DNA from: Candidatus Uhrbacteria bacterium
Lineage (GTDB): Bacteria; Patescibacteriota; Patescibacteriia; UBA9934
Direction: 5' to 3'
Assembly: GCA_003453595.1 (NCBI GenBank)
Contig: DMOG01000007.1
Coordinates: forward strand, 1-44,136
Length of the DNA: 44,136 nt
Both the position numbers and the translations under genes were made by a program. Positions 31,392-39,065 of the stretch are shown piece by piece. Under the pieces are notes generated by a model. That model ran no database searches and was not told the origin of the DNA. It saw nothing but the letters and a program-made list of their open reading frames with translations. Each line of letters starts with the position of its first letter. Position 1 is the first letter of the stretch.

Positions 31392-31713
31392 GAGTCGGAA
31401 AGTAGAAAGTTAAAAGTAGAAGGTAGAATGTAGAATGTAGGAAAAGAACTGACGCTGGTTGGTTTTTTTATATATCCCATTGTCCTGTTCCCCCTCCTTT
31501 TTAAGTAGGGGTTAGCTGTGCCGCTCCGAAGCTCTGCAGAGCGAAGGGCGGGGGTGGTTATAAAATAGTTCAACATTCATGATTCTTCCTAAAAACATTA
31601 ACCCCACCGGCCTCACCCTCTATCCCCATCTCGACGCCTAGGAGAGATCTGATAAAAAACGATAATCCCACCGGCCGAGTAGGCGGTGGGATTTTGACGA
31701 TGTTGCGTGATGA
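31392..31713. other. Gene-free spacer holding dispersed repeats
   Basis: The spacer contains a heptamer array (31395-31440), a C-run/G-run hairpin (31489-31510), a copy of the CTCGACGCC-type repeat (31624-31650) and the terminator of cassette B (about 31662-31697; ATCCCACCG/CGGTGGGAT on the minus strand with a T-run). I see no credible gene. Confidence 0.6.
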
Positions 31714-32151
31714 CTATGGCGTCATGCCGCGCATATAGTCCGAGACCGGATGGAGCTTGGCCAGGCGCTCAGGCAGGCGCGTGCCGAGGCGTGGTTTGGC
31801 GCCAAGCAATTCCTGGATACACACGAGAACTTCTTGGTAGGTGAAAGGTCCCATTTTTTTCACCGTTCGCAGGCGAGCGGGATTGCACTGGATGAGCTGG
31901 CCCACCGAGTGGATGCCGGCATTCCACAGCACATTGGTCGCCCTAACCGTCATGTAGAGTGCGTCGATGCCGATAGCCAGCGTCTCCTCGTTTGGAATGT
32001 CTGGCAGTTGTTCGAGCATGTAGTCGATCTGCTCGGGCGTGCCATAGATCATGACAGCCTGGCTGAGGCGCTCGAATGTCTCGCGCAGCTGGTCGTTCTC
32101 GGCGCGCAGGTCTGCGAGTTCTGAATGGCAGGATTGTTGTCTGTCAGGCAC
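31714..32151 (-). CDS. GC-rich cassette B: RNA polymerase alpha-CTD-like protein
   Basis: A 145-residue protein. The start chosen is GTG at 32151 with AAAGGA 7 nt before it, because the promoter at 32222-32250 lies inside the longer frame that begins at 32298. Residues ~10-35 form a short coiled coil. Residues ~62-116 (LYMTVRATNVLWNAGIHSVGQLIQCNPARLRTVKKMGPFTYQEVLVCIQELLG) match the helix-hairpin-helix fold of the RNA polymerase alpha C-terminal domain. Stand-alone alpha-CTD-like proteins could bind DNA or compete with RpoA for activators. Function is inference. GC-rich codon use sets it apart from neighbours. Confidence 0.65.
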   Translation of the reverse strand: MPDRQQSCHSELADLRAENDQLRETFERLSQAVMIYGTPEQIDYMLEQLPDIPNEETLAIGIDALYMTVRATNVLWNAGIHSVGQLIQCNPARLRTVKKMGPFTYQEVLVCIQELLGAKPRLGTRLPERLAKLHPVSDYMRGMTP

Positions 32152-32221
32152 GGCGTTTTCCTTTGGTTGTGGCCTTTTGCTGGCCGGTGAAGGTACAGAG
32201 AATCCGCAAACGCGGCCCATA

Positions 32222-32250
32222 AAGTTAGCAGAAAATAGCAAAATTGTCCA
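32222..32250 (-). promoter_or_regulatory. Promoter of cassette B
   Basis: Minus strand TGGACA (32245-32250), 17-nt spacer, TAACTT (32222-32227). It decides the start of the alpha-CTD-like gene. A short tandem duplication (GGCACCCGTTGCT twice, 32253-32278) lies just upstream. Confidence 0.6.
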
Positions 32251-32350
32251 GGCACCCGTTGCTGGCACCCGTTGCTGGCCTTGGTGTAGAGCGATCATAT
32301 TTTTAAAACCAAGGATTTCGCCTCTATTAATAAGCTATTTTCTATATCTA

Positions 32351-32386
32351 CGACACACAATGTCCCGATCGGGACATTGTGTGTCG
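32351..32386. repeat. Perfect 36-nt palindrome, second copy
   Basis: Contains the same 32-nt palindrome as 92-123, extended by two base pairs on each side, with core TCCCGATCGGGA. It sits just outside the promoter side of cassette B and may mark the cassette edge. Confidence 0.7.
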
Positions 32387-32843
32387 TGAAGTGTAAAGAT
32401 ATTCACCCCTGTATACTTAAATTAACATTCCAGCTCTTTGGATTTTTGCGAACTTTTATCTTGGAATCAATTGGTTATTACACAGACAACGCAACCCATT
32501 TCAAACAAAGCCCCGTCCGACGGGTCGGAGTGATAAATTCTGTAGATAGTTCAATGTTCAATCGACCACACACGGGATCCTTCGTCACCTCGTTCCTCTG
32601 GATGGGTAGAATATTATTATTCAAACCCCCTTCGACTCTCGTGGTTCTTTAAATCTTTGTTTGTTGCCGAGATAGGATGAGGACCTCCTCCCTTCTTCGC
32701 CCTCTGGGCTACGAAGGACACAGCCCTCTCCCCCTTAGAAAAGGGGGAGAGACCGAGGTCGCCTGTAATTTGGTTTCTGGGTTCTGGCTTCCCTAATATG
32801 CTATCATTGACTAAACACCCTTTTTCTTATATTCTGCTCACTT
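32387..32843. other. Gene-free spacer with dispersed repeats
   Basis: No credible gene; possible frames lack start signals and family features. It contains the repeat shared with 22856-22879 (32692-32717), a C-run/G-run hairpin ending GACCGAGG (32724-32757), and an extended -10 TG-C-TATCAT (32799-32807) that probably serves iscS. Confidence 0.55.
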
Positions 32844-34040
32844 ATGAAACAGCGCCAGGTTTATCTTGATTATGCGGCCGTGACACCGACTGATCCTCAG
32901 GTTTTGGAGGTTATTGTCGATGTTGAGCAACGCGGATTGGGAAATCCTTCCAGTATGCATGCCAAAGGCAAGGTTGCTCGTGATATTGTTGAGGCATCGC
33001 GTAAAACAGTGGCCGACGCACTAGTTGCTCATGCAGATGAGATTATTTTTACAGGAAGCGGAACCGAGTCTGACAACCTTGCGATTCAAGGAGTGGCACG
33101 CGTACATAAAACTCATGGTTGTCACATTGTTTCTTGCGCCACTGAACATCCAGCGGTTTTGGAAACGCTTAGGCATTTGCAAGAAAGATTAGGATTTGAA
33201 ATTACACTTTTAGAAGTTGACGGGAATGGTAAGGTCTCGGCTGATCAGGTCAAAGATGCGATTCGTGAGGATACGATTCTTGTGTCTGTCATGTATGCCA
33301 ACAATGAGATTGGCACAATTCATCCCATTGCCGACATTGGTCGGGTGATTGATAAATATCGCAAACAAAACAAAACCATCTATCCGCTTTTTCACTCAGA
33401 TGCATGTCAGGCTTTGGGCGCGCTTGATGTAAATGTTGAAAAACTACATGTTGATTTACTAACAATCAACTCATCAAAGATTTATGGACCAAAAGGAGTA
33501 GGGGCTTTGTTTGTTAGACGGGGAGTGAAGATCGCGCCGATTCAATTTGGCGGTTTACAGGAGCGTCGACTTCGTCCTGGCACAGAAAATGTGTCAGGTA
33601 TTGCCGGTTTTGCTAAAGCCGTTGAGTTGGCTGGGCAATGTCAGAAAAAAGAAGTGCGTCGGCTAACAAGGTTGCGTGATTATTTTATCAAGCAAGTCCA
33701 AACAAAGATTCCAAACACTCGTTTAAACGGACACAAGTCTGAGCGACTACCAAACAACATCAATATTTCATTTTTAGGAGTCGAAGGCGAAGCACTCCTT
33801 TTGTATCTTGATGCCCAGGGAATTTTTGCTTCCTCAGGATCGGCTTGCACTAGTGAAAAACTCGATCCTAGTCATGTGATTATGGCCCTTGGTGTTCCGC
33901 ACATGGTTGCTCACGGCAGTATAAGATTTACGCTGGGAAGATTTACAAAAAAGAAAGACCTAAAATACGTACTCGAAGTTCTGCCACCAATAGTCAAACG
34001 CCTTCGATCCATGAGTCCGATTAAGGTTAATGAAAGTTAA
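32844..34040 (+). CDS. iscS: Cysteine desulfurase, NifS/IscS family
   Basis: A 398-residue PLP enzyme that takes sulfur from cysteine for Fe-S and thio-modification pathways. Diagnostic elements are VYLDYAAVTPTDP (residues 6-18), GSGTESDNLA (71-80), ATEHPAV (99-105), YANNEIGTIHPI, HSDACQALG, the PLP lysine K212 in SSKIYGPKG, RPGTEN and the catalytic persulfide cysteine C335 in SSGSACTSE. It heads a block that continues with an unknown gene and an IscU-like scaffold, overlapping or nearly touching, so they are likely co-transcribed. Confidence 0.95.
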   Translation: MKQRQVYLDYAAVTPTDPQVLEVIVDVEQRGLGNPSSMHAKGKVARDIVEASRKTVADALVAHADEIIFTGSGTESDNLAIQGVARVHKTHGCHIVSCATEHPAVLETLRHLQERLGFEITLLEVDGNGKVSADQVKDAIREDTILVSVMYANNEIGTIHPIADIGRVIDKYRKQNKTIYPLFHSDACQALGALDVNVEKLHVDLLTINSSKIYGPKGVGALFVRRGVKIAPIQFGGLQERRLRPGTENVSGIAGFAKAVELAGQCQKKEVRRLTRLRDYFIKQVQTKIPNTRLNGHKSERLPNNINISFLGVEGEALLLYLDAQGIFASSGSACTSEKLDPSHVIMALGVPHMVAHGSIRFTLGRFTKKKDLKYVLEVLPPIVKRLRSMSPIKVNES

Positions 34041-34041
34041 T

Positions 34042-34680
34042 ATGGCTATGCAGGCAACACATGTCAGGTTCGCCATCGAGTTTGAAAAAGAGCTTGGAGT
34101 TCTGGATCGCGCAGAATATCTCTCAGGCGTCATGTATTCTGACTCTCGTTATACAAGTGGGATTGATCGACATCTGACTCATGATTCAAGCTTGAAGATA
34201 ACCTATGCATTAGTAGGATCTGACTTTGAAAAAGGTTGGAAGATCCATGTGTTATACGACATGCTTGAGCATGATTATATTTTTGGACTATTTAATATAA
34301 CTGCAAAACTGGTCGCATTTTCTGATTATTGGATAAAAATTTCAGCAGCAAAGTTTATTGAAGATCTTGAATCGTTTAAGTTACTTAAGGAGTCGAAGAT
34401 CATTGAATCAATCAGTCCAACAAGTACGCCAAATAATGAAGATCCATCAAAACTATCAAAGTGGTACGATTTGCAGAGATCAGTCTATTGTTCAGAAATT
34501 CCAAGTATTGAATCTTACAAACCGATGATGGATTGGTTTGATGAAGATGTTCCAGGAGCTGGTGTTCGTTGGGAGGCCACTACGCGCGATTTAGAGAAAG
34601 ATCCTGAGATGGTAAAAAATATCCATGCCATGTACGGCATGATTGTCAAAGAATTTTATGACGGACTTAGAGCAAGATAA
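34042..34680 (+). CDS. Hypothetical protein, possibly metal-dependent phospholipase C-like
   Basis: A ~212-residue protein. Starts at 34030 (overlapping iscS) and 34042 (one nucleotide after its stop) are both possible; the latter is chosen because it avoids the overlap. The pattern HVRFAIEFEKELGVLDRAEYLSGVMYSDSRYTSGIDRHLTHD, with spaced His and Asp residues and a later GWKIHVLYD, recalls small zinc-dependent phospholipase C/nuclease-like proteins, but I cannot verify the full metal set. Its 3' end overlaps the scaffold gene by 23 nt. Being sandwiched between IscS and IscU suggests a link to sulfur transfer, which would be novel for such a fold. Confidence 0.45.
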   Translation: MAMQATHVRFAIEFEKELGVLDRAEYLSGVMYSDSRYTSGIDRHLTHDSSLKITYALVGSDFEKGWKIHVLYDMLEHDYIFGLFNITAKLVAFSDYWIKISAAKFIEDLESFKLLKESKIIESISPTSTPNNEDPSKLSKWYDLQRSVYCSEIPSIESYKPMMDWFDEDVPGAGVRWEATTRDLEKDPEMVKNIHAMYGMIVKEFYDGLRAR

Positions 34681-35293
34681 TTTTCAACCCTGGTTTTATT
34701 CAGAGATTGTGCGTGAGCATTTTTTTCATCCGCAGAATTTTTTGGATCATGATCTTGAATTGGATAAGTACAATGCCATGGGTCGGGCTGGGTCGCCGGC
34801 TTGTGGAGATGAACTCCGCGTTTGGCTTTGGGTTGATGAGAATGATGAAAGAATTAAAAAGTTTTATTGGCGAACTTTTGGCTGCGCGTCAGCCATTGCT
34901 GCTACATCAATGACTTCTGTGATTGTGCTAGAAGGTGAGGGGATGACACTGGCAGAAGCGCGAGCAATCACGCCGCAACAGATAATGGAAAGCTTGGGTG
35001 GTTTGCCAACACGAAAAATTCATTGCAGTGTTTTGTCAGATAAAGCTTTGCGTGATGCTGTGAATGATTATTACCGCAGAACCAAACAATTTGATAAAAT
35101 AGAGCCAGAAGCGACCCGTATTGTTGATCCGATTGCTCGAGTTACTGACAAGGATATTGAAGAAGCAATATTGTCAGGCGCAAAGTCAGTCGAAGAAGTT
35201 GCTCAAAAAACAGGCGTCCGCCTCAACGACCCCCGAGTCGGTCAAGAAGCGGCCCAGCTGGTGAAGTTTTATCTTGAGAAGTATCAGGGCTAG
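34658..35293 (+). CDS. iscU: IscU/NifU-type Fe-S scaffold with a Cys-less BFD-like tail
   Basis: A 211-residue protein. Residues 1-145 are an IscU-type scaffold with the three ligand cysteines C49 (SPACGDEL, with D51), C76 (TFGCASAIAATS) and C123 (KIHCSVLS, preceded by H122). Residues ~155-211 (RVTDKDIEEAILSGAKSVEEVAQKTGV) align with the BFD-like [2Fe-2S] domain of NifU, but all four cluster cysteines are missing: the usual CxC start reads DPIA, and the CGxC end is absent. ATG 34658 is chosen; a TTG 15 nt upstream is possible. It assembles clusters with the sulfur donated by the IscS encoded upstream. Confidence 0.85.
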   Translation: MTDLEQDNFQPWFYSEIVREHFFHPQNFLDHDLELDKYNAMGRAGSPACGDELRVWLWVDENDERIKKFYWRTFGCASAIAATSMTSVIVLEGEGMTLAEARAITPQQIMESLGGLPTRKIHCSVLSDKALRDAVNDYYRRTKQFDKIEPEATRIVDPIARVTDKDIEEAILSGAKSVEEVAQKTGVRLNDPRVGQEAAQLVKFYLEKYQG

Positions 35294-35327
35294 ATAGCGC
35301 GCGGTGTATAGTGTAAGGAAACTAATT

Positions 35328-35390
35328 CCCTATCTCGACGCCCAGGAGAGATCTTCTCGAGAAGATTCCACCTACCGTCGGAATGGGATA
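35328..35390. repeat. Dispersed palindromic repeat, full-length copy
   Basis: CTATCTCGACGCC and GGAGAGATCTTCT on the left are mirrored imperfectly across a central TTCTCGAGAA, ending near GTCGGAATGGGA. It is the most complete of five related copies in the window. Confidence 0.65.
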
Positions 35391-35404
35391 ATAAATAATC
35401 CCCT

Positions 35405-35671
35405 ATGAAAATAACAATCAAAGTAGATCCCGACCTATGTATTGGTGCTGCCAGTTGTGTGGCAGTCGATGCTTCAAGTTTTGAGCTTAATGAAGAGAAT
35501 AAGGCTTTTGTTTTGGACCATGGTCAAGCACCCGAAGCGCCAAAATATGAGCGAACCATTGAGGTTACGCAGGAAGAATTAGATCGGGCCTTGTTGGCTG
35601 CTCAATCTTGTCCTGTATTGGCCGTGATTGTCACTGACCAATCAGGCAAGCAACTTTATCCAGAGATTTAA
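35405..35671 (+). CDS. Small ferredoxin with three cluster cysteines
   Basis: An 88-residue ferredoxin. The cluster motif reads C12-IGAAS-C18 with C68 in SCPVLAV. The middle cysteine of the usual CxxCxxC is replaced by alanine (A15), as in single-cluster [3Fe-4S] ferredoxins of actinobacterial P450 systems. The cluster is therefore probably 3Fe-4S, or 4Fe-4S with a non-Cys ligand. It lies between the scaffold gene and an FAD reductase, so it may carry electrons from that reductase to Fe-S assembly or a lipid or tRNA enzyme. Confidence 0.82.
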   Translation: MKITIKVDPDLCIGAASCVAVDASSFELNEENKAFVLDHGQAPEAPKYERTIEVTQEELDRALLAAQSCPVLAVIVTDQSGKQLYPEI

Positions 35672-35675
35672 TTGC

Positions 35676-35710
35676 GACCCCCTCCTTCCTAAGGAGGGGT
35701 GAGGGGTGGT
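35676..35710. repeat. C-run/G-run hairpin
   Basis: CCCCCTCCTT pairs with AAGGAGGGG; one of several hairpins of this type in spacers. Confidence 0.5.
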
Positions 35711-35770
35711 TGCCTATGTCCGAGTTTCATCATTTTCCAAGATAGTGTATTTAAGATCTAAGTTATATTT

Positions 35771-36946
35771 ATGCAATATTTGATTATTGGCGGAGGCATT
35801 GCTGGTACAACATCGGCGCAGGAATTACGAAAGTTAAGTTCTGATGCTGAAATTACGATTATTGAGCAAAGTCCGCATCGCCTTTATTCAAAAGTTATTC
35901 TAGCTCGCTATGTGACTGATGAATTAGATCGTGAGCGATTGTTTTTAAAACCAGAGAAGTGGTATGTGGATAATCGCATCGAACTTTTAACAGACACAAG
36001 GGTCGAATTAATTGATTTAAAGAATAAATTTATTGTCACTAGTGATAAGCGTGAGCTTCCTTATGACAAGCTTTTAATAACAACCGGCCAAGAGCCACGG
36101 TTGATAGATGAAGATATAAAGGGAATTGTTTATTTTCGTTCACTGGAAGATGCTGAGAATCTGAAAGCTTTGATTGGCGAGATGAAAACACGACCGATCG
36201 ATGAGCAACGCATGATTATTGTGGGCGGATCGTTTATTTCCATGGAGTTTTTACATATTTGTCAGAAGCTAGAAATAAGCGCCACAGTAATTCTTCGATC
36301 TGATGGATTTTGGTCAAAAGTTTTGTCACCAGAGTCGAAAAATAAGATTTTAGAAAAGGCGCGTGAGCTTGGAATTGATGTTAGACTTAACACCGGATTT
36401 GAAATTATTCAGTCAGATGTTTTCTTGGGAGTGAAACTTGATGATGGGACAGAAATTAAAGGATCGATCCTGGCTGTTGGCGCTGGGCTGTTGTCAGATT
36501 TAAGTTGGTTAAAAGAATCAGGATTAGAAGTTGAGCAAGGTTTGCTTTGCTCGTCAAAGCTGCAAACATCTGATGAAAATGTTTTTGCAGCTGGCGACAT
36601 TGCTCAGTTTGATGACGCGATAGCTGGCAGAGTAAGACAAGTCGTAAACTGGACAAATGCTATTGGGCAGGGAAGTTTGGCTGCGAATAATATGACCGGG
36701 CAAGATAAAGAGTTTAAATTTGTCTCATCTTACGCAACCCGAATTGGTGATCTTGAGCTTTCATTTATCGGGGACATAGATCAATCAAAAGCAGATAATG
36801 TTCGACTTTTACATCAAGAAGATGCTATTCTGGAGCTGTTCGATCGCAATAACAAAACAGTTGGAGCCATAATCATCGGCTCAGCCAAGCAACGCACAGA
36901 AATTACAAACTCGATCTCAAATAGCAATAACCTCTATAACCTCTAA
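35771..36946 (+). CDS. FAD-dependent NAD(P)H:ferredoxin/rubredoxin reductase-like protein
   Basis: A 391-residue pyridine nucleotide-disulfide oxidoreductase-family flavoprotein. FAD-binding IIGGGIAGTTSAQEL (residues 5-19), the SKVILARYV segment typical of rubredoxin/nitrite reductase-type enzymes, the NAD-binding IIVGGSFISMEF (about 154-165) and FAAGDIAQFDD (about 276-286) are present. No redox-active CxxxxC is seen, fitting a ferredoxin or rubredoxin reductase. The upstream ferredoxin is the obvious partner. The last residues, NSNNLYNL, are encoded by a dispersed repeat (AACCTCT units) that runs on beyond the stop. Confidence 0.82.
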   Translation: MQYLIIGGGIAGTTSAQELRKLSSDAEITIIEQSPHRLYSKVILARYVTDELDRERLFLKPEKWYVDNRIELLTDTRVELIDLKNKFIVTSDKRELPYDKLLITTGQEPRLIDEDIKGIVYFRSLEDAENLKALIGEMKTRPIDEQRMIIVGGSFISMEFLHICQKLEISATVILRSDGFWSKVLSPESKNKILEKARELGIDVRLNTGFEIIQSDVFLGVKLDDGTEIKGSILAVGAGLLSDLSWLKESGLEVEQGLLCSSKLQTSDENVFAAGDIAQFDDAIAGRVRQVVNWTNAIGQGSLAANNMTGQDKEFKFVSSYATRIGDLELSFIGDIDQSKADNVRLLHQEDAILELFDRNNKTVGAIIIGSAKQRTEITNSISNSNNLYNL

Positions 36947-36969
36947 TCACCTCTACAACCTTTCTAAGT

Positions 36970-38031
36970 ATGCTTAACAATACAAAAACATTTAAAACAT
37001 ATGACAAGGCAGATATTGCCTACGGCATTGAGCGATTAGCCAAACAAGTTGATATTGCCTTTGAGGCAACAGAGTGGTTTTCTTTTCCATCTTCATATAA
37101 ATCTTGCGACACGATTGTTGTGGCTGGCATGGGAGGTTCAGCGCTAGGTGCTCATGTTGTACAAACTTCTTGCGCTAAGAAATTAAAAAAACCAATGGTT
37201 TTTGTGCATGATTATCAGCTGCCGGCTTGGGTTGGATCAAAAACACTTGTCATTCTTTCCAGTTTTTCCGGAACCACCGAGGAAGTATTAAGCGCAGCCA
37301 AACAGGCGCAAAAGCAAAAAGCAAAAATTGCAGTTATCACAACTGGCGGACAATTGTTAGTTTTAGCTAAAAGAAATAAATGGCCAATGTATATGTTTGA
37401 GCCAGGAGATTTGGCAAAACAACCACGACTAGGACTTGGATTTATGATTTGCGGACTTTTGGGAATGTTAGAGACAGCCGGATATATCAAGCTAGCAAAA
37501 ACAGAAAAGCAAGCCATGGTCAGCGCTATGTCTGAGGTTGTTGATTCTTGCGCTCTTGATGTTGACTCAAAAGAAAATCCAGCCAAACAAGTGGCGCTGG
37601 CACTGAAGGATCGACCAATGCTATTTGTGGGATCAGAACATTTGGTTGGTTGCGCTCATGTGATTACCAATCAGATCAATGAAACTGCCAAGCAGTTTGC
37701 TGAGTTTCATGAATTGCCAGAATTAAATCATCACCTAATGGAGGGACTTACTTTTCCCAAGGGGATGTTTGCTAAGTTTTCAGTGGTGATGATTAAATCA
37801 AATTTGTATAATGAGCAAACAAAAAAACGATATCCGATTACAGCCGAGGTTTTTGAAAAGCAGGGAGCACAAGTGATTGAATATGAAACTCGGGGCAAAA
37901 CAGAACTTGAAGAAGTTGGCGAGCTGTTACAATTTGGAAGTTTTCTTAGTTATTATCTTGGAATGATTAACAAAGTAAATCCAGCAGAGATACCTTATGT
38001 TGATTGGTTCAAGGAAATGATAAAAAAGTAA
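36970..38031 (+). CDS. Bifunctional phosphoglucose/phosphomannose isomerase
   Basis: A 353-residue double-SIS-domain sugar isomerase of the archaeal/bacterial PGI-PMI type. The first SIS domain has VVAGMGGSALGAHV (about residues 49-62) and SSFSGTTEEVL (about 96-106). The C-terminal part has FHELPELNHHLMEG (about 243-256), with the catalytic Glu and His. It interconverts glucose-6-phosphate, fructose-6-phosphate and mannose-6-phosphate, feeding glycolysis and envelope sugar synthesis. The start has no SD (CTAAGTATG), and a repeat array fills the short gap behind the reductase gene. Confidence 0.9.
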   Translation: MLNNTKTFKTYDKADIAYGIERLAKQVDIAFEATEWFSFPSSYKSCDTIVVAGMGGSALGAHVVQTSCAKKLKKPMVFVHDYQLPAWVGSKTLVILSSFSGTTEEVLSAAKQAQKQKAKIAVITTGGQLLVLAKRNKWPMYMFEPGDLAKQPRLGLGFMICGLLGMLETAGYIKLAKTEKQAMVSAMSEVVDSCALDVDSKENPAKQVALALKDRPMLFVGSEHLVGCAHVITNQINETAKQFAEFHELPELNHHLMEGLTFPKGMFAKFSVVMIKSNLYNEQTKKRYPITAEVFEKQGAQVIEYETRGKTELEEVGELLQFGSFLSYYLGMINKVNPAEIPYVDWFKEMIKK

Positions 38032-38046
38032 AGAAGGAGAGAGAGC

Positions 38047-38091
38047 TTCTCATTTCGAGAAGATTTCTCCCTTTGATCGAAATGGGATAGG
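38047..38091. repeat. Dispersed palindromic repeat, diverged copy
   Basis: CTTCTCATTTCGAGAAGATT and CTTTGATCGAAATGGGATAG form the two halves of the same repeat family seen at 35328. Confidence 0.55.
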
Positions 38092-38095
38092 GCAA

Positions 38096-38130
38096 CAAAA
38101 CAACCTGAGAATTCACAGGTTGTTTTGTTT
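38096..38130 (+). terminator. Terminator of the isomerase gene
   Basis: CAAAACAACCTG pairs with CAGGTTGTTTTG, followed by TTTTTG. Confidence 0.85.
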
Positions 38131-38154
38131 TTGCAAGGACTCGCGTGCTATACT
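38125..38154 (+). promoter_or_regulatory. Promoter of pilin gene 1 (leaderless)
   Basis: TTGTTT (38125-38130), 18-nt spacer, extended -10 TG-C-TATACT ending at 38154. The ATG is at 38163, so the predicted start site is at or within 1-3 nt of the start codon. Confidence 0.6.
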
Positions 38155-38162
38155 GTTCTTGT

Positions 38163-38663
38163 ATGAAAAGAGTTTTTCTTTTTGGTCTTTGTTTGGTTGT
38201 AAGTTTGTTTTTATTTGCGCCTTTGGCACAGGCAGCAACCATTGCTGAACAATATGATAACATGAGAGATCAAGGAATTATTTTTGCTGGAATTTGTGCA
38301 AACTCATATGACGCCTGTGCTTGTCGAGATACAGGAGATTGTACACTCAACGACATGTTGCAGCTTTTAGTAAATATCAGTTCATTTATTTTAGCTATTA
38401 GTGGATCAGTACTGCTTTTGGTCTTTGTTTATGGAGGAATGAAATGGATTTTAGCCCATGGTGATCCTGCTTGGGTTGAAAATGGAAGAAAAGCGCTTCT
38501 CGGCGGACTTATTGGAATAGCCATTATTTTCGGATCGTATGTGGCTATTAGTGTGGTTATATCTGTTTTGTTGACTGGGGATGTTGGTACAAATAATCTC
38601 GAAGATACAATTGATAATTCAGTACCTGACTCTAGTGCAGGCGATATAATTACTACGCAATAA
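38163..38663 (+). CDS. VirB2/TrbC-like pilin 1
   Basis: A 166-residue member of the T4SS-type pilin family (two hydrophobic helices after a signal peptide). The signal peptide is KRVFLFGLCLVVSLFLFAPLAQA. A Cys-rich loop (CANSYDACACRDTGDC, four cysteines) is unique among the five paralogues. Helix 1 is ISSFILAISGSVLLLVFVYGGMKWILA; a short polar loop (HGDPAWVENGRKAL) leads to helix 2, GGLIGIAIIFGSYVAISVVISVLL. The start at 38163 begins the signal peptide, and the -10 is 8 nt upstream. First of five tandem paralogues. Confidence 0.8.
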   Translation: MKRVFLFGLCLVVSLFLFAPLAQAATIAEQYDNMRDQGIIFAGICANSYDACACRDTGDCTLNDMLQLLVNISSFILAISGSVLLLVFVYGGMKWILAHGDPAWVENGRKALLGGLIGIAIIFGSYVAISVVISVLLTGDVGTNNLEDTIDNSVPDSSAGDIITTQ

Positions 38664-38673
38664 TAGATTTATT

Positions 38674-39030
38674 ATGAAAATGAAAAAAACTAAGACAGTT
38701 TTTGCAACAATAATTACATTGATTATTCCGTTTATTGCCTTAGCTCAAGACGCGGTAGAAATTATTAATCCACTTGGCATAAGCGATGTGAGATTGATTA
38801 TTGCTCGAGTTATTCAAGGAGCTTTATCTGTTTCTGGAACCTTGGCTTTGCTTATGCTTGTTTACGGCGGCATTCTGTGGCTAACAGATATGGGAACAGG
38901 AAAACAGATTCAAAAAGGAAAAGATATCCTTATTTGGTCAACGCTTGGCATTATTCTTATTGCTAGCGCTTATGTCGTCACCACTGCCATCTTTAATGCC
39001 ATTGGCACTGGCAGTGTGACAGGAGTATAG
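38674..39030 (+). CDS. VirB2/TrbC-like pilin 2
   Basis: A 118-residue paralogue: signal peptide about residues 1-25, helix 1 around VSGTLALLMLVYGGILWLTDMG, polar loop GTGKQIQKGKDI, helix 2 around LIWSTLGIILIASAYVVTTAIFNAI. Separated from pilin 1 by 10 nt, so co-transcribed. No cysteine loop. Confidence 0.8.
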   Translation: MKMKKTKTVFATIITLIIPFIALAQDAVEIINPLGISDVRLIIARVIQGALSVSGTLALLMLVYGGILWLTDMGTGKQIQKGKDILIWSTLGIILIASAYVVTTAIFNAIGTGSVTGV

Positions 39031-39065
39031 ACGACAAAGTTTTATAATTAGTTATAAAAAGTAAT

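Noticed and set aside
16112..31440. CRISPR array from the heptamer repeats
   Set aside because: Units are 7 bp, contiguous and without unique spacers, and no cas gene is present.
32377..32652. Plus-strand open frame of 91 codons
   Set aside because: It starts within the 36-nt palindrome, has no start signal, and its sequence looks like spacer and repeats.
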